From Silvibacterium acidisoli (GTDB taxonomy: Bacteria; Acidobacteriota; Terriglobia; Terriglobales; Acidobacteriaceae): a stretch of 64,000 nt of DNA. The stretch lies in assembly GCA_022870745.1 (NCBI GenBank), contig CP085323.1, positions 2,604,001 to 2,668,000 on the forward strand. Reading direction: 5' to 3'. Positions 7,999-17,650 of the stretch are shown in pieces; positions within the stretch are counted from its first letter, which is position 1; each line of letters begins with the position of its first letter. The notes beneath the pieces were generated by a model. That model had not been told where the DNA came from. It saw only the letters and a list, made by a program, of their open reading frames with translations, and made no database searches. A program made the position numbers and the translations under genes.

Positions 7999-9135
7999 CT
8001 ATGCCTTCTTCAGAACCTCAAGCATCTTTCTGTCGAGCTTGTGTCCCTTGTAGTCCTCATAAGCAACATCTTTCCGTTCGCTGTCGAGCACGCCAAAGGT
8101 GCCGCGCAGGTTCCACAGGGCATTGCCCCAGCCAGCCTGCTTCCAGACGCTTGTGCAATCGCTCATCCACGCGAGCGCCACGTCATGAGGTGTCTGGTTA
8201 TAGCAGCCCCACTCGCCCACGTGAATCTGCACGCCAAGGTCGGTCAGCTCCTTGTACTTATCGACATACTCAACCTGTAGCCGCGCGCGATCCCAGCGCG
8301 TGCCCTTGTCATCTGTGAGCGGCCATGTAGGCACCTTCGTCGTTTCGTACTCATCTTTCGGAACCCAGTTGGCGCCATAGTGGCTTACAGCTTTGGGCTG
8401 ATAGCCACGCGTACTCTGCACGATGTTCATCGGGGCCAGTTCGATCACGGGATTCTGGCCGATGTTGATGCCATCGGCGAAGATCAGCCGACGCGGGCTC
8501 TCTTCGCGAATCGCAGCGACCAGAGCCTTTACTACCTCGACATATCGCTCCTGGAATTCGCCTTCATAAGACCGCATCTTCGGCGGTTCGTTGATCAGGT
8601 CGAAGCTGAGCTGCGTGGTGGGAACGCCCTTGAAGCGCTTCGCAAAATAACGCCAGTGATAAACCGCTGCCTCCAGCGCTCTCCTGCGCTCATCCACGCG
8701 TCCCGTGAACAGGTCCGCAGGCTCCAGTTCGCGCTGGTTGATGCAATAACCCGGAATGCGATGAAAGTTCAGGTTGATGTGGATACTATGTTGCTTGCCC
8801 AGGTCGATGGCCCGGTCGAGTTCCTTCAACGGCTCTTCGTTGATATAGGTCCAGTCCGTCGGCTTGCCCCATATCCAATAGGACAAAGGCAGGCGGGCGA
8901 AGTTGAAGCCCCAGTCCTGCATGGTGGCGAAATCTTCTTCCGCGAAGGGGTGAGCCATGGCGTCGCCCTGGTGCCGTTCCCACTGCAGGTTGAAGCCACG
9001 CCAGCGCGGGATCTTTTCGATAGGCAAAGCCGTCGGCTGACCCGTAGTTTGCGCCGCTGTGGGATATGGGGACAAAAGGGTGTGCCCGGCAACTCCAACT
9101 GCCGCGACCCCGGCAAGAAACTCTCTGCGATGCAT
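7999..9135 (-). CDS. Exported glycoside hydrolase family 5 protein
   Basis: 378 residues. The start MHRREFLAGVAAVGVAG has a twin-arginine-like signal. A TIM barrel of the GH5 (cellulase/mannanase) family follows: RWRGFNLQWER, NFARLPLSYW, LNFHRIPGYC, then the acid/base Glu183 in FDLINEPP and the nucleophile Glu308 in IHVGEWGCYN. Likely cleaves a beta-1,4-linked glucan or mannan; the subfamily cannot be assigned by eye. An AGGAGT ribosome site precedes the ATG. It is the first gene of the minus-strand set, 27 bp upstream of the epimerase, and divergent from the acetylesterase. Confidence 0.85.
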   Translation of the reverse strand: MHRREFLAGVAAVGVAGHTLLSPYPTAAQTTGQPTALPIEKIPRWRGFNLQWERHQGDAMAHPFAEEDFATMQDWGFNFARLPLSYWIWGKPTDWTYINEEPLKELDRAIDLGKQHSIHINLNFHRIPGYCINQRELEPADLFTGRVDERRRALEAAVYHWRYFAKRFKGVPTTQLSFDLINEPPKMRSYEGEFQERYVEVVKALVAAIREESPRRLIFADGINIGQNPVIELAPMNIVQSTRGYQPKAVSHYGANWVPKDEYETTKVPTWPLTDDKGTRWDRARLQVEYVDKYKELTDLGVQIHVGEWGCYNQTPHDVALAWMSDCTSVWKQAGWGNALWNLRGTFGVLDSERKDVAYEDYKGHKLDRKMLEVLKKA

Positions 9136-9291
9136 TACGACTCCTGTGGTCAGTTCGCCCGATCAGGAATCCTCGAGCCCCGCGGCAAGATAACGTAATC
9201 ATCAAAGAGTTTTCAATCGAAATATGGATATGTTTGAATGGTCCACACCGGGACGGACCTGTTACCGGAAATTCATGTATAGCGAGCTCCC

Positions 9292-10794
9292 ATGAAACCT
9301 CTCCGCTCTGCCCTTGCCCTGGTTGCCGTGCTCACCTGCTCCACGGCCATGATGGCTGAAGTGTCGTTGCCGAAAGTGCTTGGCAGTCACATGGTGATTC
9401 AGCGAGGGCAGCCGGTGCACGTCTGGGGAGATGCCTCGCCGGGCGAGAAGGTCAGTGTTGAATTCCACGGAGCCAAAGGCGAAGCCACCGCCGACGCCGT
9501 CGGTCGATGGAGCGTCTACCTCGCACCCCAGCCCGCTGGCGGCCCCTACACGCTCACAGTGCAGGGCACGAACACCATCACACTCGACGACATCCTGGTC
9601 GGCGATCTCTGGTTCGCCTCCGGCCAGTCGAACATGGAGATGCCTCTTGCCGGCTTCGGTCCCGATACGCCCGTTAAGAACGGAGAGCAGGAGATCGCCG
9701 CCGCCAACTATCCGCAGATGCGCCTGCTGCGCGTCGACAAAAAAGGCGCGACCTATCCGCTTGAAGACATCGTCTCCGGCACGCCCTGGCAAAGCTGCAC
9801 GCCGGAAACTGCAAGGCAGTTCTCCGCGGTAGCATATTTCTTCGGACGCGATCTGCTGAAGCATGAGAAAGTGCCAATCGGCCTGATCGACAGCACCTGG
9901 GGCGGAACGCCCGCTGCAACCTGGGTAAGCCTCGACACCATCGGAGCCGACGCGTCGCTCATGCCGGTCTACGCCGCCTACAACCAGCTGGCAAACGGAG
10001 AAACTACGCAGGCCCGGCATGAAGCCCTCGATAAAATCGCCATCGCCAAAGGCCAGCCACCGGCCAAGCGCGGCTGGCATCCCGATCTCGTTTCGTATGC
10101 GCCGGCCTCGCTCTACAACGCGATGGTCGCGCCTTTCACGCCCATGCCCATCAAGGGAGTGATCTGGTACCAGGGCGAAACTGACTCCTCGATGGCGCGA
10201 AACTTCCTTTATAAAAAGCTGTTCCCATCGCTCATCCAGGATTGGCGCCAGCACTGGCAGGAGCCGGATATGCCCTTCCTGTACGTGCAGCTGTCGAGCT
10301 TCACCTCCACGCCGCAGGAGGTATGGCCAATCGTGCGCGAAGCCCAGCGAACGACGCTCGCCCTGCGCAACACCGGCATGGCAGTGACGACCGATATCGG
10401 CAAGGCAGACAACGTGCATCCGCCAGACAAAGAGACGGTAGGAGCACGTCTGGCTCTGTGGGCGCGCGCAACCGTATACGGAGAAAAGCTCGAATACTCA
10501 GGCCCATTGTTCGAGCAGGCGAATCCCGAAGGCGCGACCATCAAGGTCTGGTTCACCCACGCCGAAGGAATGCAGCCGCATGGCACACTCACCGGATTTG
10601 AAGTCGCAGGAGCCGACAGGAAATTTGTGCCTGCCACTGGTCAGATTCAGGGAGAGACGATTATCGTCAGCAGCCCGTCTGTTCCAGAACCGAAGTACGT
10701 TCGCTACGGCTGGCAGAACTACACCGATGCCAATCTCTATAACAACGAAGGACTGCCCGCGTCACCCTTCACGTCGATCGTGAATCCGGAATAA
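9292..10794 (+). CDS. Sialate O-acetylesterase-type (SASA domain) carbohydrate esterase
   Basis: 500 residues with a Sec signal (MKPLRSALALVAVLTCSTAMMA). The N-terminal beta domain starts SLPKVLGSHMVIQRGQPVHVWG, and the SGNH-like esterase core holds the nucleophile Ser in FASGQSNMEMPL and the block GVIWYQGETD. Proteins of this type are named for sialate but many deacetylate plant polysaccharides. Here the neighbours are GH5, GH2 and an epimerase, and no sialidase or NanA-like gene is seen, so removal of acetyl groups from hemicellulose is more likely. It heads a plus-strand pair with the GH2 gene. Confidence 0.8.
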   Translation: MKPLRSALALVAVLTCSTAMMAEVSLPKVLGSHMVIQRGQPVHVWGDASPGEKVSVEFHGAKGEATADAVGRWSVYLAPQPAGGPYTLTVQGTNTITLDDILVGDLWFASGQSNMEMPLAGFGPDTPVKNGEQEIAAANYPQMRLLRVDKKGATYPLEDIVSGTPWQSCTPETARQFSAVAYFFGRDLLKHEKVPIGLIDSTWGGTPAATWVSLDTIGADASLMPVYAAYNQLANGETTQARHEALDKIAIAKGQPPAKRGWHPDLVSYAPASLYNAMVAPFTPMPIKGVIWYQGETDSSMARNFLYKKLFPSLIQDWRQHWQEPDMPFLYVQLSSFTSTPQEVWPIVREAQRTTLALRNTGMAVTTDIGKADNVHPPDKETVGARLALWARATVYGEKLEYSGPLFEQANPEGATIKVWFTHAEGMQPHGTLTGFEVAGADRKFVPATGQIQGETIIVSSPSVPEPKYVRYGWQNYTDANLYNNEGLPASPFTSIVNPE

Positions 10795-10856
10795 TTCCTC
10801 ACGGTCGCCGGGAAAATACAATGTCGTTAACAGTTCTTCCAAGTCAGGAGCACCCC

Positions 10857-13559
10857 TTGCTGGTCCGTACAGGAAAAATCGTCACACTTCTTTCTTCACT
10901 CTTGCTGTCCTCTGTCTGCTGCCTTACTGCGAGGGCCAGTTCCGATCTTCCGGCCGACGTCACCGTCTCATCCGGATGGCAGTTGCAGGCGCAGCCCAAG
11001 GTCACGCAGACCGGCGACGTGCTCTCGAAGGCCGACTACAAGCCCGAAGGCTGGCTCGCCGCGACCGTGCCTGGAACCATCCTGACCAGCCTCGTGAATG
11101 ACGGCGTCTATCCCGAACCGCTCTATGGCGAGAACAATCGTCCCGATCGCATTCCCGAATCGATCGCCCGCACGCCGTACTGGTACCGGACTACCTTCGA
11201 CGTGCCAAAGTCTTACTCGGGCAAGCACATCTGGCTCAACTTCGACGGCATCAACTACACCGCTGAAGTCTGGGTCAACGGAACCAAGCAGGGCATGATC
11301 CACGGAGCCTTCAGCCGCGGTATCTTCGACATCTCTTCGATTGTCAAACCCGGCAAGACAGCAACGCTTGCCGTGCTGGTCACGCCGCAGCCGCATCCCG
11401 GCGTGCCGCACGAGCACACCATCGTGAACGGCATGGGTCTCAACGGCGGCGTCAGCGCAATCGATGGCCCAACGTTCCTCTCGACCATCGGATGGGACTG
11501 GATCCCCGCCATTCGTGATCGCGATTCGGGCATCTGGCAGAAGGTATTTCTTTCTGCGACCGGCCCGGTGCTCGTAAAGAATCCTCTCATCACGACTGAC
11601 CTGCCGCTGCCGAAGACCGACTCGGCCGATGTGACGGTGAAGGCAACGCTGGAAAACGTCTCCGATAAACCTGAAAAAGGGGTGCTCAAAGGCAGCTTTG
11701 GCGGCATCGTCTTTCAAACAGAGGTAGAGGTCGCTCCTCATGCATCGCAGGATGTCGAATTCAACCCGAAGACAATGCCGGTCCTGCACATGATGAACCC
11801 GAAGCTCTGGTGGCCCAACGGATACGGTCCGCAGAACCTCTACACGCTTCACCTCAGTTTCGATCTCAAGAACAAGCCATCCGACGCGCACGATGTCTCC
11901 TTCGGCGTCCGCAAGATCACCTATGCCGTGCCTGACTCCGAGTTCCTGACCATCTCGGTCAACGGCGTCAAAATCTTCATCCGCGGCGGCAACTGGGGCC
12001 TTGATGAAGCGATGAAGCGCATTCCACGCGAACGCCTCGAAGCGCAGGTCCGCATGCACCAGCTCGCCAACATGGACCTCATCCGCAACTGGGTCGGCCA
12101 GAGCACGTCGGAAGACTTTTACGAGATGTGCGACAAGTACGGCATCCTGCTCTGGGACGAATTCTTCCAGCCCAACCCGAGCGACGGCCCGAACCCTGAC
12201 GACCTCGATACCTACATCGCCAACGTGCGTGAAAAGATCCTGCGCTACCGCAACCATCCTGCCATCGCCGTATGGTGCGCCCGCAACGAAGGCTATCCGC
12301 CCAAGGAGATCGATGATCGCCTCCGCGTGTTGATGAAAGAACTCGAGCCCTCACGCCTCTACCAGCCCAGCTCGACCGATGGCCGCGGCGTAAGCTCGCA
12401 CGGCCCATACCACTGGCGCACGCCCCGCGAATACTACAGCTTCGACGAAGCTTTTAAAACGGAAGTCGGCAGCACCTCGATTCCCACCATCGAATCGCTG
12501 CAGGGCATGATGCCGCAGAAGGACTGGGAGAGCATCAACGACGATTGGGCCGAGCATGATCTGGCCAAGGGTGCGCAGGGCGGCGACGTCTACCCGCAGA
12601 TTCTCGCCGATCGCTACGGCAAACTCGCGAACATGGCCGACTTCGTCCGCAAGTCGCAACTCGCAAACTACGAAGCCTTCCGCGCCATGTACGAGGGCCG
12701 CAACGCGAAGCTCTTCAATTCAACCACCGGCGTCATCACGTGGATGAGCAACCCGGCGCAGCCCAGCTTCACCTGGCAGATATACCATCATGACCTGGAA
12801 CCGATGTCGTCGCTCTTCGCAGTGCAGAAGGCCGGTCAGAGCCAGCACATCCAGCTCAACGAGAGCAACGGTAACATCGAAGTCATCAACAATCAGCCGG
12901 TTGAACTGTCAGGCGCGAAAGCGCACGTCGCAATCTATAACCTCGACGGCTCCGTTCAGTACCAGCACGACTATCCGGTGACCGCAGGCCCAAGCAAGGC
13001 GACGGTTCTCGAAAAGCTCGCGCTGCCGCAGACGCTCTCCTCGGTCTACTTCGTAAAGCTCACGCTGCACGATGCATCGGGCAAGCTCTTGTCAGACAAC
13101 TTCTACTGGCAGGCGCAGGCCGCTCACCAGGACGACCTGCGCGACATGAACAAGCTGCCGACTGTCACGCTCGACGCGAAGATCGAACGCCACGATGCTG
13201 ATGGCAAGACTCTTCTCACCGTCACGCTGCACAACCCCACAAACCAGGTCGCGGTCATGGCGCACATCCAGCTTCGCCGCAAGCAGTCGGGAGAACGCGT
13301 GCTGCCGGTCTACTACACCGACAACTACGTTTCACTGGTTCCAAACGAAAGCAAGGAGATTCACATTGAGGCCGCACAGGCGGACCTTAAAGGTGACGCT
13401 CCGCTGGTCGTTGTCGATGGATGGAACATCGGCGTGAACCCGGTGTCAAACGCAGATGGTTCGGTTGCGCTCAACACCAACGCACAGGTCGATCACTATC
13501 CGCAGAACGGAATCTCGATCATTCCGGTCTCGGAGAGCAAGACTTACAAAGATCAATAG
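10857..13559 (+). CDS. Exported glycoside hydrolase family 2 protein (beta-mannosidase / exo-glucosaminidase-like)
   Basis: About 900 residues. A TTG at 10857 has AGGAG six bases upstream and gives a clean Sec signal (KIVTLLSSLLLSSVCCLTARA); an in-frame ATG at 10821 lacks a ribosome site. GH2 sugar-binding, immunoglobulin-like and TIM-barrel domains follow. The acid/base Glu lies in WCARNEGYPP (codon at 12288) and the probable nucleophile Glu in FKTEVGSTSIP (codon at 12462). The layout resembles exo-beta-D-glucosaminidases and endo/exo-beta-mannosidases of GH2. With GH5 and esterase neighbours, beta-mannosidase is favoured. The last 7 bases overlap the convergent fabH-like gene. Confidence 0.8.
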   Translation: MLVRTGKIVTLLSSLLLSSVCCLTARASSDLPADVTVSSGWQLQAQPKVTQTGDVLSKADYKPEGWLAATVPGTILTSLVNDGVYPEPLYGENNRPDRIPESIARTPYWYRTTFDVPKSYSGKHIWLNFDGINYTAEVWVNGTKQGMIHGAFSRGIFDISSIVKPGKTATLAVLVTPQPHPGVPHEHTIVNGMGLNGGVSAIDGPTFLSTIGWDWIPAIRDRDSGIWQKVFLSATGPVLVKNPLITTDLPLPKTDSADVTVKATLENVSDKPEKGVLKGSFGGIVFQTEVEVAPHASQDVEFNPKTMPVLHMMNPKLWWPNGYGPQNLYTLHLSFDLKNKPSDAHDVSFGVRKITYAVPDSEFLTISVNGVKIFIRGGNWGLDEAMKRIPRERLEAQVRMHQLANMDLIRNWVGQSTSEDFYEMCDKYGILLWDEFFQPNPSDGPNPDDLDTYIANVREKILRYRNHPAIAVWCARNEGYPPKEIDDRLRVLMKELEPSRLYQPSSTDGRGVSSHGPYHWRTPREYYSFDEAFKTEVGSTSIPTIESLQGMMPQKDWESINDDWAEHDLAKGAQGGDVYPQILADRYGKLANMADFVRKSQLANYEAFRAMYEGRNAKLFNSTTGVITWMSNPAQPSFTWQIYHHDLEPMSSLFAVQKAGQSQHIQLNESNGNIEVINNQPVELSGAKAHVAIYNLDGSVQYQHDYPVTAGPSKATVLEKLALPQTLSSVYFVKLTLHDASGKLLSDNFYWQAQAAHQDDLRDMNKLPTVTLDAKIERHDADGKTLLTVTLHNPTNQVAVMAHIQLRRKQSGERVLPVYYTDNYVSLVPNESKEIHIEAAQADLKGDAPLVVVDGWNIGVNPVSNADGSVALNTNAQVDHYPQNGISIIPVSESKTYKDQ

Positions 13560-14521
13560 CGCAGCACAGCCCCGGCACTGATCATGCCGGCACCCACCGA
13601 GGTCAGCAGAAGACGCTGGCCTCGTTTTATTTTGCCCGCACGAATCGCATCATCGAGCGCGATCGGAATCGTCGCGGCCGAGCTGTTTCCAAATCGATCC
13701 GCCGTAAACACGGTACGGTCGCGAGCAATGCCAAGCATCTCGCCTGTTTCCTCAATCAGCCGCAGGTTCGCCTGGTGCGGAATCCACCAGTCGACGTTGT
13801 CGATCGACACATCGGCATGTCGCATGGCGCGAACACCGGCATCGGCCATCATGCGGATGGCATGGCGATACAATCCGCGCCCGCGAAGCATCGTGATGCG
13901 ATTGCGCTCTGCAGCCAGGTTCTCCGCCGTCAGCGGTTCGCGGCTGCCGCCCGCCGGAATCATGATCGACTCATACTGCGAACCATCCGAGCCGAGAAAA
14001 AATCCCTCAAGGTTTGACGAAGCATCGGGCACCAGCAATACAGCACCCGCACCATCGCCGAACAGAACGGAAGTGTCACGATCCTCGCCACTCACACGCC
14101 GCGAAAGCAGGTTGGCTCCAATAACAAGCACAGGCTTGCCCATTGCCGCGCCTGTCGTATAAGCCATCACCAGCGCATAGAGAAAGCCCGAGCACGCTCC
14201 CGCCAGGTCGATCGCTCCGGCTTGTTGCAATCCAAGTCGATGCGCCACCAGCGGAGCCGTTGGCGGAAGCAAATGGTCGGGAGTGCTCGTCGCGAGCAGC
14301 AGCAAGCCAATCTCTGTAGGGTCAATAGAAGCGGATGCAACCGCCTGCGCCGCCGCTGCAACCGCAAGGTCAGAGACAGCGGCCTTCGGATCGGCAGTCG
14401 GTCGAAAGTGAATGCCGGTGCGGCGCGCGATCCATCCTTCTTCAAGCGCAAATCGCGCTTCCAGTTCTGCGTTGCCCGTGCCGGAAGATGGCACAGCCGC
14501 ACCTGTCGCGGCGATCCTCAT
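13553..14521 (-). CDS. bioZ: FabH-like 3-ketoacyl-ACP synthase, probable BioZ
   Basis: 322 residues from the ATG at 14521, which overlaps the bioA stop as ATGA. It has the thiolase fold of KAS III with a full catalytic triad: Cys110 in LAGACSGFLYAL, His249 in WWIPHQANL and Asn279 in RFGNSSAAT. It closes a bioB-F-D-A operon, the position held by bioZ in alphaproteobacterial bioBFDAZ operons. There BioZ condenses glutaryl-CoA with malonyl-ACP to start pimeloyl-ACP synthesis. No bioC, bioH, bioW or bioI is nearby. The BioZ role is inferred from context; housekeeping FabH is the alternative. Confidence 0.7.
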   Translation of the reverse strand: MRIAATGAAVPSSGTGNAELEARFALEEGWIARRTGIHFRPTADPKAAVSDLAVAAAAQAVASASIDPTEIGLLLLATSTPDHLLPPTAPLVAHRLGLQQAGAIDLAGACSGFLYALVMAYTTGAAMGKPVLVIGANLLSRRVSGEDRDTSVLFGDGAGAVLLVPDASSNLEGFFLGSDGSQYESIMIPAGGSREPLTAENLAAERNRITMLRGRGLYRHAIRMMADAGVRAMRHADVSIDNVDWWIPHQANLRLIEETGEMLGIARDRTVFTADRFGNSSAATIPIALDDAIRAGKIKRGQRLLLTSVGAGMISAGAVLRY

Positions 14522-15828
14522 GCCACCCATTCGGTCAGCACTTCTTCCATCTTCGCAAATGCCCACGCAACCTGCTCGTCGCTCACGCAGTAAGGCGGCA
14601 TGAAGTACAGCACGTTGCCAAGGGGACGCAGCAGCAGGCCGCGCCGCAGAAACTCCCGCGCAAGCTTCGGGCCGTTCGCATCCAGGTAGCCGCCTCCAGC
14701 CTCTTCCTGCAGGTCGAGAATAAAGACACCGCCGATCGTGCGCGCATCAGCAACACGATCCATCGCGGCAAAGCGAGGCAGTTCGGTCTGGAACTTCGCC
14801 TCGATACGCTTCACGCGATCAAGCGTGCCTTCCCTCGAGAAAAGATCAAGACTGGCAAGCGCAACCGCACAAGCCAGCGGATTCGCCGTAAACGAATGCC
14901 CGTGGAAGAAGGTCTTACGACGATCATCGCTCAGGAAGGCCTCGTAGATCGACCCGGTGCAGGCGGTCACGCCCATCGGCATGTAGCCGGCGGTAAGGCC
15001 CTTCGAAAGACAGATGATATCCGGACTCACACCAGCGTGGTTGCAGGCGAACATCGCACCGGTGCGGCCGAAGCCGGTAAGAACTTCATCGGCAATAAAA
15101 AGAACGCCGTAGCGGTTACATAATTCACGAACCCCGCGCACAAAGCTCGAAGGCCACACGATCATGCCTCCAGCACCCTGCAGCATCGGCTCGATCAGCA
15201 CTCCGGCGATGGTGTCGCCCTGGCTCTTCAGCAGATTCTCCATCGCTTGCAGGCAAAGCAGGCTGCGAGTCTCGGAGTCTTCCGAGAGATCTACTGGCGC
15301 GCGTAAAACAGAAAACAGGAACGGCGAGAAGGGAGCGGTGAACAGCGACGGCGAACTCGCCGACATCGCGCCGACCGTGTCTCCGTGATAAGCATGTTTC
15401 AACGCAATAAACTGCGTGCGTTTCGGCTCGCCCAGGTTGCTCCAGTACTGCAGCGCCATCTTCATGGCGACTTCCACAGCGGTCGATCCATTGTCAGAGT
15501 AGAAGATGCGTTCGAGGCCGTGCGGCAGTACACCGGCGAGGCGTTCTGCCAGTTCCACCGCAGGGCGATGTGTAAACCCTGCAAACATCACATGCTCGAG
15601 CTCATTTGCCTGCTGCGCAAGCGCCTCGTTCAGATACGGATGGCTGTGCCCATGAATGTTCACCCACCACGATGAGACGCCATCCAGGATCTCGCGGCCA
15701 TCCGCGGTGTAGAGCATCGCGCCCTTGGCGCGCACAATGGGCAAAGGCGCAGGCGCGGTCTTCATCTGCGTGTATGGATGCCAAAGGTGGCGATCTGAAA
15801 TCTCCCAGTTCTGTTGTGTCAATCCCAT
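14518..15828 (-). CDS. bioA: Adenosylmethionine-8-amino-7-oxononanoate aminotransferase
   Basis: 436 residues, a class III PLP aminotransferase. Diagnostic parts are LWHPYTQMK near the N-terminus (BioA signature), DGVSSWWVNIHGH, the ALKHAYHGDTVGAMS block, IADEVLTGFGRTG and the PLP lysine in LSKGLTAGYMPMG. It converts KAPA to DAPA with S-adenosylmethionine as amino donor. The ATG lies within the last codons of bioD (10-bp overlap) and the stop overlaps the start of the fabH-like gene, so the operon is translationally coupled. Confidence 0.95.
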   Translation of the reverse strand: MGLTQQNWEISDRHLWHPYTQMKTAPAPLPIVRAKGAMLYTADGREILDGVSSWWVNIHGHSHPYLNEALAQQANELEHVMFAGFTHRPAVELAERLAGVLPHGLERIFYSDNGSTAVEVAMKMALQYWSNLGEPKRTQFIALKHAYHGDTVGAMSASSPSLFTAPFSPFLFSVLRAPVDLSEDSETRSLLCLQAMENLLKSQGDTIAGVLIEPMLQGAGGMIVWPSSFVRGVRELCNRYGVLFIADEVLTGFGRTGAMFACNHAGVSPDIICLSKGLTAGYMPMGVTACTGSIYEAFLSDDRRKTFFHGHSFTANPLACAVALASLDLFSREGTLDRVKRIEAKFQTELPRFAAMDRVADARTIGGVFILDLQEEAGGGYLDANGPKLAREFLRRGLLLRPLGNVLYFMPPYCVSDEQVAWAFAKMEEVLTEWVA

Positions 15829-16493
15829 CTTCCTTCCATCGCTTTCGCCAGTACGCCATCGCGATCCAGTTCACGCTGCGCCCAATGGCGAATCTGTCCT
15901 TCCGTAACCGCCGCCAGATGTGGCATCCGCCCCAGGATCTTCACATTTCCAAACTCAGCAATCGAATCTGCGTTGTCATCGATGCCCTCGCCAGTCAGCA
16001 CCACACCGGCAACGGTGATCGAACGAGCACGCAACGCAGAGACGGTGAGCAGCGTGTGGTTGATCGTTCCCAGACCTGCGCGGCCTACGATGACGACCGG
16101 CAGCGTGAGCGCATCGATCAGGTCGATCATCATTTGTTTGCGATTGAGCGGAACCAGCACGCCACCAGCGCCTTCTACAATCCAGCTCTTGCCGGCAGTA
16201 TTCGCAGGCAAGTATTTCATCACCTGTTCAATGCTGATCTCCGTCCCGGCGAGACGGGCCGCGAGATGCGGAGAAACCGGCACAGGGAGCCGAATGCCGT
16301 TGTCGAACATCTCCCCATCCGTGCAGCCGCCAAGCCCGCGCACGGTTTCCGTATCGTTATCCGGAGGCGCGCCTGTCTGCACCGGCTTCCAATAGCAAAG
16401 CTCATGCGACATGCGATAACGCTGCATCAGCGCCGCCGAAACAGTCGTCTTGCCCACATTTGTATCCGTACCGGTGACAAATACACCCTTCAA
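15819..16493 (-). CDS. bioD: Dethiobiotin synthetase
   Basis: 224 residues, usual size. The P-loop GTDTNVGKTT near the N-terminus, WKPVQTGA (substrate lysine region) and WIVEGAGGVLVPLN are classic BioD motifs. It forms the ureido ring of dethiobiotin from DAPA, CO2 and ATP. Start is TTG at 16493, overlapping the bioF stop as TTGA, another sign of coupled translation in the bio operon. Confidence 0.95.
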   Translation of the reverse strand: MKGVFVTGTDTNVGKTTVSAALMQRYRMSHELCYWKPVQTGAPPDNDTETVRGLGGCTDGEMFDNGIRLPVPVSPHLAARLAGTEISIEQVMKYLPANTAGKSWIVEGAGGVLVPLNRKQMMIDLIDALTLPVVIVGRAGLGTINHTLLTVSALRARSITVAGVVLTGEGIDDNADSIAEFGNVKILGRMPHLAAVTEGQIRHWAQRELDRDGVLAKAMEGRWD

Positions 16494-17650
16494 GCGCCGT
16501 GCTCCTTTACTGCCCGGACCAACGTTTCCGCAAAGCGATCCAGGATTTCATGCGTCAGCTTGGTATTAACCGAGATACGAAGTCTGCTCGTTCCCTCCGG
16601 AACCGTTGGCGGGCGGATCGCTCTCACATCGAACCCCGCACCCTGCAGTGTCGTCGCAACGTTCACAGCGCGCACCGTGCCGCCAAGAATGATAGGAACA
16701 ACTTGCGAACCCGCTTCCTCAACCTCGAAGCCGTTCTGTCTGAGGAGACCGCGCAGGTAGCCCGACAACCGGTGGAGTTCCACAATGCGTTCCGGCTCTT
16801 TCGCGAGAACGTCCAGCGCAGCATCAATCGCCGCGGCAACCGACGGTGGCGGCGCAGTCGAAAAGATGAAGCTGCGTCCGCGCTGCAGCAGGTACTCGAT
16901 AGCCTGCGCAGAGCCGGTGACAAACGCCCCGCTGACTCCAAGCGCCTTCCCGGCGGAATTGATCGAGAGAAAGGTTTTGCTGCACAGGTTCAGCGCTTCC
17001 AGCATGCCGCTGCCTGTCGCCCCATACGCGCCGACAGCATGCGCCTCATCCACGATCAGCGCCGCGCCTGTCGAGTCACACAGCGCTGCGTACTCGGCGA
17101 GCGGAGCAGCATCGCCATCCATGCTGAAGAGTGATTCCGTCACGAGAAACGTCTGCCTGTCTTTGCCGTAGCGATCAAGGCAGCGCCTTACATCTTCTAT
17201 GTCGCAGTGGCGATAGATCACCTTCTTCGCACCGCCCAGCTTCATGCCATCGATCAGGCTGGCATGATTCAGGCGGTCGAAGAGAACAATATCGTCCTCT
17301 TCGAGAAAGGTCGAAAGCACGGCGAGGTTCGCGAGGTATCCGCTGCTGAAGTAGAGCGCGGCCTCTGCGCCTTTGAAGGCGGCGAAGCGGCGTTCAATTT
17401 CGGAAAAGCAGCGGCGCTCTCCGCGCAGCAATCTCGATCCAGTCGCCCCGCAGCCATATTCTTCGATTGCCGCACGCATCCGCTCTTTCACAAGCGGATG
17501 ACTGGCAAGCCCGAGATAATCGTTCGAGGAAAGATCGATGCCTTCCGGCTCGCGCAGGCAGCGAGCGAGGCCCTTGCTCCGAATGGAAGCCAGCCTCGCG
17601 TCGAGCCGTGCGCCGATGCTCTCTGTCTCTTCAGTTCGCGGCATGAGCAC
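16490..17650 (-). CDS. bioF: 8-amino-7-oxononanoate synthase
   Basis: 386 residues, alpha-oxoamine synthase family. Motifs include [43 protein letters not shown] and the PLP lysine in [14 protein letters not shown]. It joins a pimeloyl thioester to alanine to give KAPA. The start is GTG 17650 with GGAA upstream, or ATG 17644; either overlaps the end of bioB. Confidence 0.95.
   Translation of the reverse strand: MLMPRTEETESIGARLDARLASIRSKGLARCLREPEGIDLSSNDYLGLASHPLVKERMRAAIEEYGCGATGSRLLRGERRCFSEIERRFAAFKGAEAALYFSSGYLANLAVLSTFLEEDDIVLFDRLNHASLIDGMKLGGAKKVIYRHCDIEDVRRCLDRYGKDRQTFLVTESLFSMDGDAAPLAEYAALCDSTGAALIVDEAHAVGAYGATGSGMLEALNLCSKTFLSINSAGKALGVSGAFVTGSAQAIEYLLQRGRSFIFSTAPPPSVAAAIDAALDVLAKEPERIVELHRLSGYLRGLLRQNGFEVEEAGSQVVPIILGGTVRAVNVATTLQGAGFDVRAIRPPTVPEGTSRLRISVNTKLTHEILDRFAETLVRAVKEHGA

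Noticed and set aside
9275-9295. Six-codon upstream ORF whose stop overlaps the acetylesterase ATG
   Set aside because: It has no ribosome site and is short enough to arise by chance; no regulatory peptide motif is seen.
6571-10794. Sialic-acid catabolism locus (AGE epimerase plus sialate O-acetylesterase)
   Set aside because: No sialidase, NanA, NanK or transporter is present, and the neighbours are GH5 and GH2 enzymes; the family names alone suggested sialate.
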